A stretch of DNA of 64,000 nt, taken from NCBI GenBank assembly GCA_964030785.1, contig OZ034969.1, positions 34,745,101-34,809,100 on the forward strand. The letters are read 5' to 3'. Positions within the stretch are counted from its first letter, which is position 1. Each line of letters starts with the position of its first letter. The translations under genes and the position numbers were made by a program. Source of the stretch: Siderastrea siderea. Taxonomy: Eukaryota > Cnidaria > Anthozoa > Scleractinia > Rhizangiidae. Below, one piece after another: positions 32,487 to 45,212 of the stretch. The notes below the pieces were generated by a model. That model was not told the origin of the DNA and made no database searches. It saw only the letters and a program-made list of their open reading frames with translations.

Positions 32487-33720
32487 TTAAATTACTCTCC
32501 CGATTAATCCGTGAGTTGTTCGACGCGAAATCAATTACCATTACAATAAACATAGCGTGTAAAACTAAAGAGCTTCCAAAAAGGCGGTTCGAAGACCACG
32601 AAAATGACTTTTATTCAGTCATTGATTTCTTTTCATGGGTATGAAAATGCATGTAGTTCTAGGTTGAAAAAGAACCGGCATAGGCAACACAACAGCTTAC
32701 CATTATTTTTGTTTTGTTTTTCTAAACTGATGTGACACTTTCGCAAAGCTTTCTAACGTAAGGCGTATTAGGAGTCAGTAAAGGCGTACATATTGGTATA
32801 ATATGTTAGAGAAATTTTTGGTTTGCTTTCCTTATTTTTTACTGGTCAAAACTTTAACACATCGAGTTAATACTTGTTGAACATGCAATCTGTGGTTGAG
32901 CAACACGAATAACTTACAAAAGACACGCCATTGTTTTTCTTTTCTTTATCCAAAACAAACAACTTGGTTGTGATTGAGCAGCGAAGAGCAAGCCGGGGAG
33001 GAACCGTATTCTTAGCGCTAAGTTCTTTTGAACGTAATTTTTCCTTTTTCGGAATGTTCAAAGCGGATGTTTGGGAGTGTTCGGCTCTCCCGAACGACGA
33101 ACTAATTAACCAACCTAACAACCAACCAAGCAAAAACCAAGTCTGAACGGGGATCATGTGGCGGTTTTTTTTTTTTTTCACAAAAGAGCCCAATGAATAA
33201 AGTTTTAAGAAACGTCACCATACTAAACTAACGAACCTTAGAAATGCAAAAATACTAGTAAAGTCATGGAACAACGTACCTTATCGATTGCCCTTTCGGT
33301 GATTTCTCTCGGCTAAGCGACGAGCAAGAACTCTAACAACTCTAACAATTTGCAACTGCCAAACAATTATGCAAATGACAAACGAAACCGACTAACCATA
33401 CAAAGGAAAAACGGCACGCAAACATGAAGAAAAGATTTTACAAATGCGAAATTAGACCCAAAAAAGCATTAAAAGAACCAAAAACGCGTTATCTACGCTA
33501 ACAAACTGACCTCCGGTTGTCGTACGTGACGTCCAGTGTGCAGAAGGTGTACAGGTTTCTTACACATTCCACTAGAGTAGGTTTGTCTGCCTTATTCAGG
33601 TTCAAAAGACCGTGTTAGGAGTTACTTTCATACTTTCGTACAATTACGAAAACGGACTGAACAAGATTGATAGGGGCCGTAGACATCTTCTAGCGTAAGA
33701 TATGTTGTACCCTGCTAGCA
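32487..33720. repeat. Cassette downstream segment, also present at 41880-42700, 43960-44790 and 51600-52900
   Basis: Shares long blocks with the other copies (ATTACCATTACAATAAACATAGCG, split here only for length; AACTGACCTCCGGTTGTCGT). Includes GTTCGG-CTCTC-CCGAAC, a small hairpin kept in each copy (33079, 41992, 44075, 52235). No exon. Confidence 0.7.
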
Positions 33721-35097
33721 GTGGTTCCCGGCGAACGAGAGGACGAGGAACCTCTGGAAGCAACCGTTTAGCGCTGTCCCCAACTCTGGATGAATAAATT
33801 TACTCACAACCAGGAAAACCGGTTTCAAACGGGTTTGACGCTTGCGCTAACGCGTAGGACTGCTGTGATTCACGTGCCCATTATTCAAGGATGTTGTTGG
33901 TTATCGTACGAGTCAATCAAAAGACATCCAAACAGTTAGAAGTGCTAGTCAAGCTTATTCGCCGATATTTTACTTCATTACGGAGCGCATTCTTCACGCG
34001 CTAAATTATAAATGCGATGACCGGACCTTCTCTGAATTGCCGGTAGGGACGCCAAAGCGAAAGCTTCAAAGCCTTCGATGCCTAAGAACAACACTTCGAT
34101 TTTTTTCCATAACCTAGTCCCTGGAATTTGCAGAAAAAGAGGAGAAATAGTGCAAGGTTCGCAAACAGAAAATTTTAAAATCAGATCTGCTAGTGATGCA
34201 GTCCGCTCAGCTATCTTCTGTTTCTTCAGTAAGTTTTGTTTGCATCAATTAATTCATGTATATTTAAATTGAAATGAATATCCATCCTGTGCTACTGTGC
34301 GGTAATAACAAAGAAAATAAAAGCTATTTATAAAAGAGTGTTTTGTACCTGAAAGGAATGTGAAATGTTCTCGCCTTATCTAGTGCTAATTTTCAAAACC
34401 TTCATGATCGATCCTAGATTCGCTTGTAAATACAAATGGGAAATAATTTTCTGCGAGCGCTCGCTGAATATTTTGAGTAGAGGGGAGGAGGCTCACTTTA
34501 ATACGAACACAAACATTCCTTGATTTCTTGGTCATTAAAAAGCCGCCAAAATGCTAAATAATCGAAAGCCCTTTTACTGGCACAAAAAATCGAAAATAGC
34601 GAAGAAATTTCAGCAGCTTCGGGCTACAATTCAATTTATATTTTTACGAGTTGAACTGTTGACATTTTGTCGCGCATACATCCAGGGCGACAAAAGGTCG
34701 GAGAATCTCCATGAAGGGTTTGGATCACAGCGAATTGCTTTCGAGTTTGTTGCGATAAGAGCAAAGCGCTTGCGATGGCAGCATAAGGGATGCCTTACAA
34801 GAATACATGAAATAACTAGTTTTGTATTCAGGATTTTTAGAGCTTTTGTTTTGCTCATCAAGAGTATGCAGGGTTTCCTAAGTCCGGTAGAAGAAGTGTT
34901 GGCTAGGAAAATTGGATCGATGTTTCGTCATAAAGCAGCAAAAACGCTTGTGCTAGGAAAATTGGAGGTTTCGTCATAAACCAGCAAAACGCTTGTGCTC
35001 AAAAGATATGTCCAGAAATGCACGCAACAACCAAAATGGCAAAATGTGCAAAATTTAGCTACGATTTTGGCAAAAGGGGAATAAATAGGGGAAATTG
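33721..35097. other. Intron with cassette fragments
   Basis: 34722-34800 is a fragment of the cassette start (GAATTGCTTTCGAGTTTGTTG, GATAAGAGCAAAGCGCTTGC) without a microexon. 34900-35000 repeats AAAACGCTTGTGCTAGGAAA. No gene. Confidence 0.5.
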
Positions 35098-36245
35098 GTA
35101 AAGGTGACAATTTGACGACATTTCGCCGTTATGTCTTACATTTGAGACAGCGAGCGAAAGAGGAGGTATTCGGAAAGCGGCGAATTCGACGAAAATGGCG
35201 AATTTGGCGGAAGTGACGATTTGACGACATTTCGCCATAAAGAGTTAGATTTGAGACAGCGAGTGAAAGAGTGGGTATCTGGAAAGCGACGAATTCGACG
35301 AAAATGGCGAATTTGGCGAAAGTGACGATTTGACGACATTTTGCCATAAAGACTTAGATTTGAGACAGTGAGCAAAAGAGGGGGTGCCCGGAAAGTGGCG
35401 AATTTGGCAAAAGTGGCGATTTGACGACATTTCGCCTTAAAGACAGATTTGAGCCAGCGAGCGAAAGAGGGGGGTATCCGGAAAGCCGCGATTTCGACGA
35501 AAATGGCGAATTTGACGAAAGTGACGATTTGACGACATTTGCCATAAAGACTTAGATTTGAGACGGCGAGCGAAAGAGGGGGCTATCCAGAAAGCGGCGA
35601 ATTCGACGAAAATGGCGAATTTGGTGAAACTGACCATTTGACGACATTTCGCCATTAAAACTTAGATTTGAGACAGCGAGCGAAAGAGGGGGTATCTGGA
35701 AAGCGGCGAATTCGACGAAATTGGCGAATTTTGCGAAACTGACGATTTGACGACATTTGGCCATTCAGTCTTAGATTTGAGACGGAGAGCAAAAGAGGGG
35801 GTATCCGGAAAGCGGCGAATTTGACGAAAATGGCGAATTTGGTGAAACTGACGATTTGACAGCATTTCACCATGAAGTCTTAGATTGAAGACAGGGAGCA
35901 AAAGAGGGGGTATCTGGAAAGCGGCGAATTCGGCAAAAATGAAGAATTTGGCAAAAGTGACGGTTTGACGACATTTTGCGGTTAGGTCTTAGATTTGAGA
36001 TAGCGAGCGAACGAGGGAGGTATCCAGAAGGCGGCAAATTCGACGAAAATGGCGAATTTGGCGAAAGTGACGATTTTACCACACTTTGCCATTAAGTCTT
36101 AGATTGAGCAGACAGCGAAAGCAACAAATTTGACGAAAACAGCAAATTTGGCGATGTTTTGCCATTTACTCCTAGATTTGAGGCAGCGAGCGAAAGAGGG
36201 AGGTATCTGGAAAGCGCAAATTGACGAAAACAGCAAAGTTGAGGA
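35098..36245. repeat. Minisatellite, ~105-110-bp units, about ten copies
   Basis: Units begin near 35103, 35213, 35321, 35418, 35521, 35631, 35739, 35849, 35957 and 36067 with GACGATTTGACGACATTT, and contain AGACAGCGAGCGAAAGAGG and GGCGAATTTGGCGAAA. Copies diverge towards both ends. The long minus-strand open frames here are period artefacts of the repeat, not genes. Confidence 0.9.
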
Positions 36246-36702
36246 AACCCCCATCAAGACTCAATACATTTGAGGCTCATGATCATGTGAAAGAGGGTGT
36301 ACCAGGAAAGCAGCAAATATGAGGTCATGAGAATAAAGAAATGATTCGTGTTGAAGGTCACCAACTTCTCCCAACTAGTACTGTAACAAATTAGTGGCAA
36401 TCGGTGGACTAATTGCATGCTACGTTGGAGTTTAAATGGTTAAGTAGACTCTGCAAGTATATAAGCTTGAAAAAGCTTTTTCACTAACGCACTGTTAATT
36501 CACATTTGCGCGAGTGTCCTAAAGAGATAAGTATGACCTTCTCAAAGTGTGAGCAATTATAAAGAGAGGGGTACAACGAAAGTGGTAAATTCATCAAACA
36601 ACTTCCCTAAAAGATAATACGTGTCTGCTTGTTATGAAACCCTTTAAGACTTGTGATGAAATTGAAATTTCTCTTTCATTATCACTACTTCATCAAACAA
36701 TC

Positions 36703-38750
36703 AAGTAATAAGAATAAAGAAAGTGATCACTAAGGATGAGATATCTTGATATTGAGCGAAATTTTCTTGACTAGTTCTGTAAGAAATTTATGGAGAACGG
36801 TAAGGAGAATATGCCTTTTTATATCAGGGTTAAAGGGTTAAGCATGACTCCACAGGTAACATCTTACAACATAGGTATGCCATTCACTTGCATTGTCACT
36901 CATAGAGAAATGTTGCTATTGTAGGTTGTTTTTCAAATGTAACCACTCGTTACTATTTAGGTGGTTGAATTGACAACTATGGCGATGTTTCATCAATTCC
37001 ACAAGACTCGCAACTAAATTTTGTGTATGTATTGAACTACAAGTGCCAATCTAATGAGTAACACCCGGACATGCTTTCAGTGTAACAACTTTATACAACT
37101 TTGTAAAACTGACAAAAGTGATGATGTTTTTGGTCAAAAATTATTTACCAAAATAAAGTGTCCAAAAGAGGTATTCCTTGTGTACGTTGTTCTTTAAATG
37201 TGACTGCAAAATTAAGCGATCATGTTTGTAATTAACAATTTGTATTGAAGTCAACATCCACACAGCTTCCATTATCAATAACTTGTTTATTAAAATTTAA
37301 ATATCCATACTTGATAATAACAAGGTATTCCACTACGTTATGCCAAAAGCAAATAGAGGGGAGAGGCCTGGTGGGCCAAGGTCCCTCCACCCATATTTTG
37401 GATTAATTTGACACCCGCAGTGCATGCTGGGGCTGAGATACTTCATCCTTTTTTTTAGAGAACCCGAGGTACCACAGTGTTACTTGTGGACTCAGTTTAA
37501 AGAACGAGGTGGTATTTAGCTGTCAAACAGAAAGCATGAATTAAATTGAAGAAGGGGAAAATAGCACCATGCAAAACTTGTTGAGGAAATTTCAATTTGA
37601 ATTGAGATGCCATATAAATTACAATGTTACTTGGGACACTTGCTTATAGGTATGAGGTAGGTATACATGTGTATTGTTTTTTGAAGAAATGAGTTTGGGC
37701 AAGTCAATGGACAAATTTTCCACAATGTTTCTGGTGGTATATTAACCAAAACTGACTAATTCAACAATGTGTTGAGTTAGTTTGCAAAAGCTAAATGAAA
37801 TGAAACAAAACAAAATGACAAAGTACTTCCTCCATATAAAAGATGACAAAAATTGGAAGGTTCTCTGGGACATCCTTAAAATGTGTTTTGAAGACCAATG
37901 TTTATTCCTATATAAGATCTCGTGAGTGTTTTTTGTGATTTTGTCATATAATCACCTAGTGAATTTGAGTGGGGAACAATCAATGTATCATAAATGACAA
38001 CATTGTTGAGGAAAAAACAGGATTTTCTCAATTGATGATGGCTACGCCACAAATTGTTTGCAAAAAGTTAGTGGAGGGTTTTGCTCTGAGTGAGAGAAGT
38101 AATCCTGGTGACATTGTAGTGATGAGGAAAGTTATTAAATATTGGCAGCCAGACAATGAAAGCGAAGAATTTGAGGTAAGCTTACGTGAACTGTCACGTA
38201 AGCTTTGAACTATAATTCCTTCGTGTAAAGTACCTGACAATATATCGTTTGTTTTGTAGGCCAATGTTTTGCTATAGGCTAAATCTTTGTCTTATTTCAT
38301 TCAAATCTCGATGTTGAAAGCAAATAGAACCATGTATAAAAACTACGGCTGAAGAGATTTCATTTCAATTGCCACACTACGGGATTTCATGCTTAGGTAC
38401 TGCAGTGTTATTTGTGGACTCAACTTGAAGAACGAGGTGGCATTTATCTGTTGTTTAACACAGATACCATAAATTAAATTGAAGAAAGAGAAAATAGCAC
38501 CATGCAAAACCTGTTGAAGAGAAGTCTAGTCACGCCATATAGGCGAGTGGAAAGGGTAATTACTTACACTTTGCAGGTTTAACTACAATGTTACTTGGGA
38601 CACTCACTTAATCCTTTAAGCCCTGATAAAAAAAATGCTTATTCTCCTTACTGTTCTCCATACCTTTGCATGTGGAACTAGGAAGGAAAATTCATCTAAA
38701 TATCAAGACATCTTATCCTTAGTGATCACTTTCTTATTCTCATCACTAGA
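36703..38750. repeat. Inverted-repeat block, ~140-bp arms
   Basis: 36703-36845 (GTGATCACTAAGGATGAGAT, GGAGAACGGTAAGGAGAATA) reappears inverted at 38608-38750. Inside, 37465-37580 is repeated directly at 38395-38520 (GAACGAGGTGGTATTT, AAAATAGCACCATGCAAAAC). This may be an old DNA transposon or nested duplications. 36340-36440 is a more diverged relative of the left arm. Confidence 0.6.
37969..38177 (+). other. Possible coding fragment inside the inverted-repeat block
   Basis: An open frame with credible protein composition (VCKKLVEGFALSERSNPGD, YWQPDNESEEFE) ends at a good donor TTTGAG|GTAAGC at 38177. The donor lies in a short palindrome (AAGCTTACGTGA...TCACGTAAGCTT). No upstream partner exon or domain recognised; could be a transposon gene remnant. 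It does not fit the phase of the large gene. Confidence 0.25.
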
Positions 38751-39174
38751 GTGGTTCCAGTAAATATCCATACCACCACTGCAAAGGGTCATTGGAAGTT
38801 CCGAGGAGGAGGGGGCTCTTAAAGGCCAGAATTGTTAAAGGAATGTATGGGCCTAAATTGGAATTTCCAGAGGGGTCGGGGTCCAAACCAAAAAAGCCCT
38901 CTGTGGGGGATTATGGGTATTTTCTGGAACAACACCTGGAATGTTTGAACAAGTGTTGATAATGTAAAGAGAAATTTCACAAATTCGTCCTTGTTAAGGG
39001 CTTTAAAGAATGAGGTATTCATGTCACGTATATTATTACATTGGAGGGATGGGTTTGGAAATCTGTCCCAAGGTTTACCTGGTATATTATCCAAAAGTGA
39101 CAAATCCAACAATAGCTTGCAATGGCTAGAGGTGTCACATTTATGGAGCCTGGCGATTTGACCAAATCTCGCCA

Positions 39175-39690
39175 TATTTGGTAGGCTCCCGTGTTTGGCA
39201 ATTTGGCTTCGCCACTTCCCTGTGTTTAGCTAATTTGCATAAGTTTGGCAATTTGGCGAAATTTCGCCAGATTCGTCCCATTTGCCAAAATCGCCAGATT
39301 CGCCAGATTTGCCAGCATGGTAGGCCTCTCTGTGTTTAACGTATTTGCATAAGTTTGGCAATTTGGCAAAATTTTGCCATACTCACCACAATCGCCCAAA
39401 TCGCCAGATTCGCCTGGCAATTTGGCAAAATTTCGCCATATTCGCCACAATCGCCAGATTCGCCAACATGGTAGGCTTCCCTGTGTTTAGCTAATTTGCA
39501 TAAGTTTGGCAATATGGCGAAATTTCGCCATATTTGTCACATTCGCCACAATCGCCATGCAGATTCGTAAGATTCGCCAACATGGTAAGCCTTTCTGTGT
39601 TTAGCTAATTTGCACAAGTTTAGCAATTTGGCGAAATTTCACCGCATTCATCATATGCGCCAAAACCAATGCTGTGACGAAATTTTGTCA
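39175..39690. repeat. Second minisatellite, ~115-120-bp units with palindromic core
   Basis: Four to five copies of TTAGCTAATTTGCATAAGTT + TGGCAATTTGGCGAAATTTC + GCCA..., with runs of ATTCGCCA. The core TTGGCGAAATTTCGCCA is palindromic and related to the GGCGAATTTGGCGAAA word of the 35.1-kb array. Confidence 0.85.
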
Positions 39691-41048
39691 AATTTTCCAG
39701 TTTCGTTGTTGCGTGCATTTCTGGACATAAGTGGAGACAAAACGTTTACTCTTCATAGGCAAAATTTTCGTTGCGCGGGGAATAACGGCAAAGTTTTCTT
39801 TTAATAGTTCGCGGAGAGAGTGGTGATATTTTTAGGCAATCTCAGTTAAACAATCGTTGGTCAAGAGGTTTGAGTGTAGGTTTCTGTCGCTGGTCGAGGG
39901 TCGAGGGTAAAATGTCGAGTGTCGAGGGTAAAATGTCGAGGGTTCAAAAATGTCGGCGATTTATTTATTATCATTTATTGTTTACATTTTTTATTGCTAC
40001 TTTTTTAATATTTCGTCTACATTCAGGCTTTGAGTCTCTTTTCAAAAAAGCCAGAATTTTTAGGTCGTTTCTGCATTATTGAGCAGTTTACATTTTATGT
40101 ATACGATTGAACACTTTCATGCAGTTAGCAGTATTCCGTAGACATCCAGATTTCACGTTCTAGTTGTCTGGTAAGGCGTCGCAGCGAGGAATTTTATAAT
40201 ATATGCTCGGCTGCTAGGCACAGCCAAATGGACTAAATACCCTGCAGTCAAAAATGTTTTCCAATTTTCCCCAGAAAGCCTTTCTTAAACCTCAGGAAAC
40301 TATATATCTTTGTTAAGAAATGTCAAGCGATTACAAAAAGTATTTTGGCTATGTAGTTGATGGGGTATTTCGCGTGGGCATACTACGAAATCGCTATGAC
40401 CGTGACAATTTAATTGAGAATTTTCAGCTCAGCCTCTCCGGCATGATCCGCAGTCGGAAAGTGTTACCGAATTTCCACTGATAAGCTCATACAAACGGCT
40501 TGAGAGTATTAGATGTTCGTTTAGAAATGTCAAGCGATTCCAAAAATCATTTTGGTTTTTTAGTTGAATAAGTGTCTGAGCCTGGGCTCACTAGAAATTT
40601 CGCTATGTTATTGACACTTAGAAAAATTTCTGCTCAGATTGCCGGGCACGGTCTCAAATAGACTATATGCCCGGCAGTCGTAAATTTGTATCAACATATC
40701 CACCCGCTTGACAGTATTCGATGTTTCTCTCAATTTTACATATCTAATTCGTCAGCTTTTAAATAGTATCATGCGGTTTGAGAAAGGCTTTCTGGAGAAA
40801 TTTGGTGAAATTTGTTTACTGCCGGGTATTTAGTCTATTTGAGATTGTGCCCAGCTGCCGGGCATATATTATAAACTGTGTCACTAAATTTAGAAGAAAC
40901 TGTGAAGCGCTATAAATCGTATGAACGTAAAAGTATTGTAAAAAATATGCGCTGAAAAGGTACGCAAAAAACCAGACGTTTCCAGGGTGATTCCTCTTCT
41001 TCAGTGGTTTGAAAGCAACTGAGTTACTTTCAAACTGCGAATTGCTTT
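39691..41048. other. Intron without a recognised gene
   Basis: 39895-39945 repeats GTCGAGGGTAAAAT three times. 40840-40870 and 40640-40680 share CTGCCGGGCA and TAGTCTATTTGAGA words in both orientations, so a diverged inverted repeat lies near 40200-40870. Confidence 0.4.
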
Positions 41049-41378
41049 CGAGTTTGTTGCGATAAGAGCAATGCGCTTGCGATGGCAGCATAAGGGATGC
41101 CTTGAAAGATTTCCCAAGGGAACTTTGATATGTACTCACATTGAGTCTGCTAACCGTTATGCTCCAGTCGCAAAAACACTCGCAATCAAATGGCAGCGAA
41201 AACCGCTGCGAAAATCGCAGGTAGTTTTCAAAGGCGATTTAAATCTGTAAAGACTACTAAAGTTGCCAACATCATGTTCTTTTTAGGCAGTGAGCAAGTG
41301 AAAATTCCACTCACATAAAATGTGTTTCCCAACTGTATTTCTTACTAATCTTTCTTTTTCTTCTTTTCATGTTTGCAG

Positions 41379-41396
41379 AATCCCTGGATGACCTTG
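41379..41396 (+). CDS. Microexon 8 (18 nt, SLDDL)
   Basis: TTTGCAG|AATCCCTGGATGACCTTG|GTAAGTAAC. Phase 1-1. It is a diverged, one-codon-longer relative of the 15-nt exon. Confidence 0.75.
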
Positions 41397-43461
41397 GTAA
41401 GTAACGCATATTCCGATATTTTTATTAATCACTCATTAGCTTAAGGATAAACAAATCCTGTCATACATAAGAAATATTGTCTGCGAGGTGACTTTCGAAG
41501 AGGAAATCCTTATGCTGAGGTGAATCCATTTATTCATCTGTTTGTTTTAACGAATAGCAATGTGATATCGATCCTTTGGTTAAGTAATTGTTTTTAGTTT
41601 TATTCTGAGGCCCTGATTCTTTTCAAATGCAATTTTCTTTAATTCGTATTTGTATTATGTAAATTACCTACGGTATAAATGCCTCTGAAAGCTCATGTGT
41701 TTCGATTATCTTGAAAATGCAAACCATTTTAGGTCATTTTACGCGCGTAATATCAAGGGAGAGTTATGTAAAGCAGGCCAAAATCTGCATCGGGTTTACA
41801 GATTGGAATAAAAGATTTAGTTATTTTGTATTTCCATGAAGAATTATTCAAATTTCTATGTTGGCATTCCACTTTTGTGTGTCAGGTATTGCTAAAATAA
41901 ATGATGATAAACGAATGGAAAACATACAAGATAAGAATTTTTCCTTTTTGGAATGTTCACAAGTGTTTGGGAAGCGGATGTTCGGGGAGTGTTCGGCTCT
42001 CCCGAACAACGAACTAACCAACCAACCTATCAAAGAACGAAACTTCACAGAAAGTCCGCACGGCAATCATGTGGCTACTTTTTTTCAGAAAATAGCTCAA
42101 TAAATAAAGTTTTAAGAAACGACACCATACTAAACTAACGAACCTCAGAAATGTAAGAATACTAATGGCAAAACGTACCTTATGGATTGCCCTTTCGATG
42201 ATTTCTCTCAGCTAAGCGACGAGCAAAAAAGAACTCTAACAACTCTGACAACTAGCAACTGCCAAATAAGTATGCAAATGACAAACGAAACCGACTAACC
42301 ATACTTGCAAAGGAAAAACGGCACGGAAACATGAGGAAAAGATTTTATAAATGCAAAACTAGACCCACAAAAGTACTAAAAGCACAAAAAACGCGTAATC
42401 TACGCTAACAAACTGACCTCCGGTTGTCGTACTTTACGTCCGGTGTACAGAAGGTATACAGCTTTGTTACACATTTCACTAGAGTAGGTTTGTTTGCGTT
42501 ATTCAGGTTCAAAAGACCGTGTTAGGAATTACTTTCATACTTTCGTACAATCACGAGAACTCACTGAACAAGATTGGTAGGGGCTGTAGACATCTTCTAG
42601 AGTAAGATATGTTTTTGAGAAAATGCGATGTTGGTGACCTACATAGACTAAGCAGAGTAGCAGATATAATCTGAAGAAAAATGTATCAGAAAGTTATCGA
42701 TAGTTTCACTACTGAAGGGCGCGTTTGCTTGGACTGTTTCTAAACAGGAATACATGAAATAACTAGTTTCGTGTTCAGGATTGTTAGAGCTTTTGTTTTG
42801 CTCATCAAGAGTATGCAGAGTGTACTGAGTCAGGTAGAAGAAGTGTCTTTTAGTTAATAACTTTTCTTCTTGTAGTTTCTCGGCACAGAAAAGCTAGGAA
42901 AATTGGATGTTTCGACATAAACTAGTAAAAACGCTTGTGCTAGGAAAATTGGATGTTTCGTCATAAACCAGCAAAACGCTTGTGCTCAAAATGTTTACTT
43001 TTCATAGAAATGGCAAAATATTCGTTGCGCGCGGAACAAAGGCAAAGTTTTTTTCTATAGGGAATATAGCTCACGCAGAGAGTAGTGACATGTCTAGGCA
43101 ATCCCAGTTTATCAATCGTGGTTCAAAAGTTCGAGTTTGTTGCGATAAGAGCAATGCGCTTGCGATGGCAGCATAAGGGATGCCTTGAAAGATTTCCCAA
43201 GGGAACTTTGATATGTACTCACATTGAGTCTGCTAACCGTTATGCTCCAGTCGCAAAAACACTCGCAATCAAATGGCAGCGAAAACCGCTGCGAAAATCG
43301 CAGGTAGTTTTCAAAGGCGATTTAAATCTGTAAAGACTACTAAAGTTGCCAACATCATGTTCTTTTTAGGCAGTGAGCAAGTGAAAATTCCACTCACATA
43401 AAATGTGTTTCCCAACTGTATTTCTTACTAATCTTTCTTTTTCTTCTTTTCATGTTTGCAG

Positions 43462-43479
43462 AATCCCTGGATGACCTTG
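43462..43479 (+). CDS. Microexon 9 (18 nt, SLDDL)
   Basis: Identical to the 18-nt exon at 41379, in the second 2,083-bp copy. Confidence 0.75.
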
Positions 43480-45212
43480 GTAAGTAACGCATATTCCGAT
43501 ATTTTTATTAATCACTCATTAGCGTAAGGATAAACAAATCCTGTCATACATAAGAAATATTGTCTGCGAGGTGACTTTCGAAGAGGAAATCCTTATGCTG
43601 AGGTGAATCCATTTATTCATCTGTTTGTTTTAACGAATAGCAATGTGATATCGATCCTTTGGTTAAGTAATTGTTTTTAGTTTTATTCTGAGGCCCTGAT
43701 TCTTTTCAAATGCAATTTTCTTTAATTCGTATTTGTATTATGTAAATTACCTACGGTATAAATGCCTCTGAAAGCTCATGTGTTTCGATTATCTTGAAAA
43801 TGCAAACCATTTTAGGTCATTTTACGCGCGTAATATCAAGGGAGAGTTATGTAAAGCAGGCCAAAATCTGCATCGGGTTTACAGATTGGAATAAAAGATT
43901 TAGTTATTTTGTATTTCCATGAAGAATTATTCAAATTTCTATGTTGGCATTCCACTTTTGTGTGTCAGGTATTGCTAAAATAAATGATGATAAACGAATG
44001 GAAAACATACAAGATAAGAATTTTTCCTTTTTGGAATGTTCACAAGTGTTTGGGAAGCGGATGTTCGGGGAGTGTTCGGCTCTCCCGAACAACGAACTAA
44101 CCAACCAACCTATCAAAGAACGAAACTTCACAGAAAGTCCGCACGGCAATCATGTGGCTACTTTTTTTCAGAAAATAGCTCAATAAATAAAGTTTTAAGA
44201 AACGACACCATACTAAACTAACGAACCTCAGAAATGTAAGAATACTAATGGCAAAACGTACCTTATGGATTGCCCTTTCGATGATTTCTCTCAGCTAAGC
44301 GACGAGCAAAAAAGAACTCTAACAACTCTGACAACTAGCAACTGCCAAATAAGTATGCAAATGACAAACGAAACCGACTAACCATACTTGCAAAGGAAAA
44401 ACGGCACGGAAACATGAGGAAAAGATTTTATAAATGCAAAACTAGACCCACAAAAGTACTAAAAGCACAAAAAACGCGTAATCTACGCTAACAAACTGAC
44501 CTCCGGTTGTCGTACTTTACGTCCGGTGTACAGAAGGTATACAGCTTTGTTACACATTTCACTAGAGTAGGTTTGTTTGCGTTATTCAGGTTCAAAAGAC
44601 CGTGTTAGGAATTACTTTCATACTTTCGTACAATCACGAGAACTCACTGAACAAGATTGGTAGGGGCTGTAGACATCTTCTAGAGTAAGATATGTTTTTG
44701 AGAAAATGCGATGTTGGTGACCTACATAGACTAAGCAGAGTAGCAGATATAATCTGAAGAAAAATGTATCAGAAAGTTATCGATAGTTTCACTACTGAAG
44801 GGCGCGTTTGCTTGGACTGTTTCTAAACAGGAATACATGAAATAACTAGTTTCGTGTTCAGGATTGTTAGAGCTTTTGTTTTGCTCATCAAGAGTATGCA
44901 GAGTGTACTGAGTCAGGTAGAAGAAGTGTCTTTTAGTTAATAACTTTTCTTCTTGTAGTTTCTCGGCACAGAAAAGCTAGGAAAATTGGATGTTTCGACA
45001 TAAACTAGTAAAAACGCTTGTGCTAGGAAAATTGGATGTTTCGTCATAAACCAGCAAAACGCTTGTGCTCAAAATGTTTACTTTTCATAGAAATGGCAAA
45101 ATATTCGTTGCGCGCGGAACAAAGGCAAAGTTTTTTTCTATAGGGAATATAGCTCACGCAGAGAGTAGTGACATGTCTAGGCAATCCCAGTTTATCAATC
45201 GTGGTTCAAAAG

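Larger units (their letters stand above)
41049..45212 (+). repeat. Direct duplication of a 2,083-bp microexon cassette
   Basis: 41049-43131 and 43132 to about 45212 are near-identical; the only difference I noticed is TTAGCTTAAGG (41440) against TTAGCGTAAGG (43521). Each contains one 18-nt microexon and the same cassette landmarks as the 25-31-kb array, more diverged. The unit also includes downstream cassette sequence shared with 32.5-33.7 and 51.6-53.2 kb. Confidence 0.92.

Noticed and set aside
35098..36245. Regular repeats resembling a CRISPR array, with overlapping minus-strand open frames
   Set aside because: Units are ~108 bp, diverged throughout with no constant-repeat/variable-spacer pattern, and the setting is an animal intron; the open frames follow the repeat period.
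38819..39175. Minus-strand 118-codon open frame as a gene
   Set aside because: No recognised domain, sits between repeat blocks and overlaps the second minisatellite edge; likely repeat-derived.
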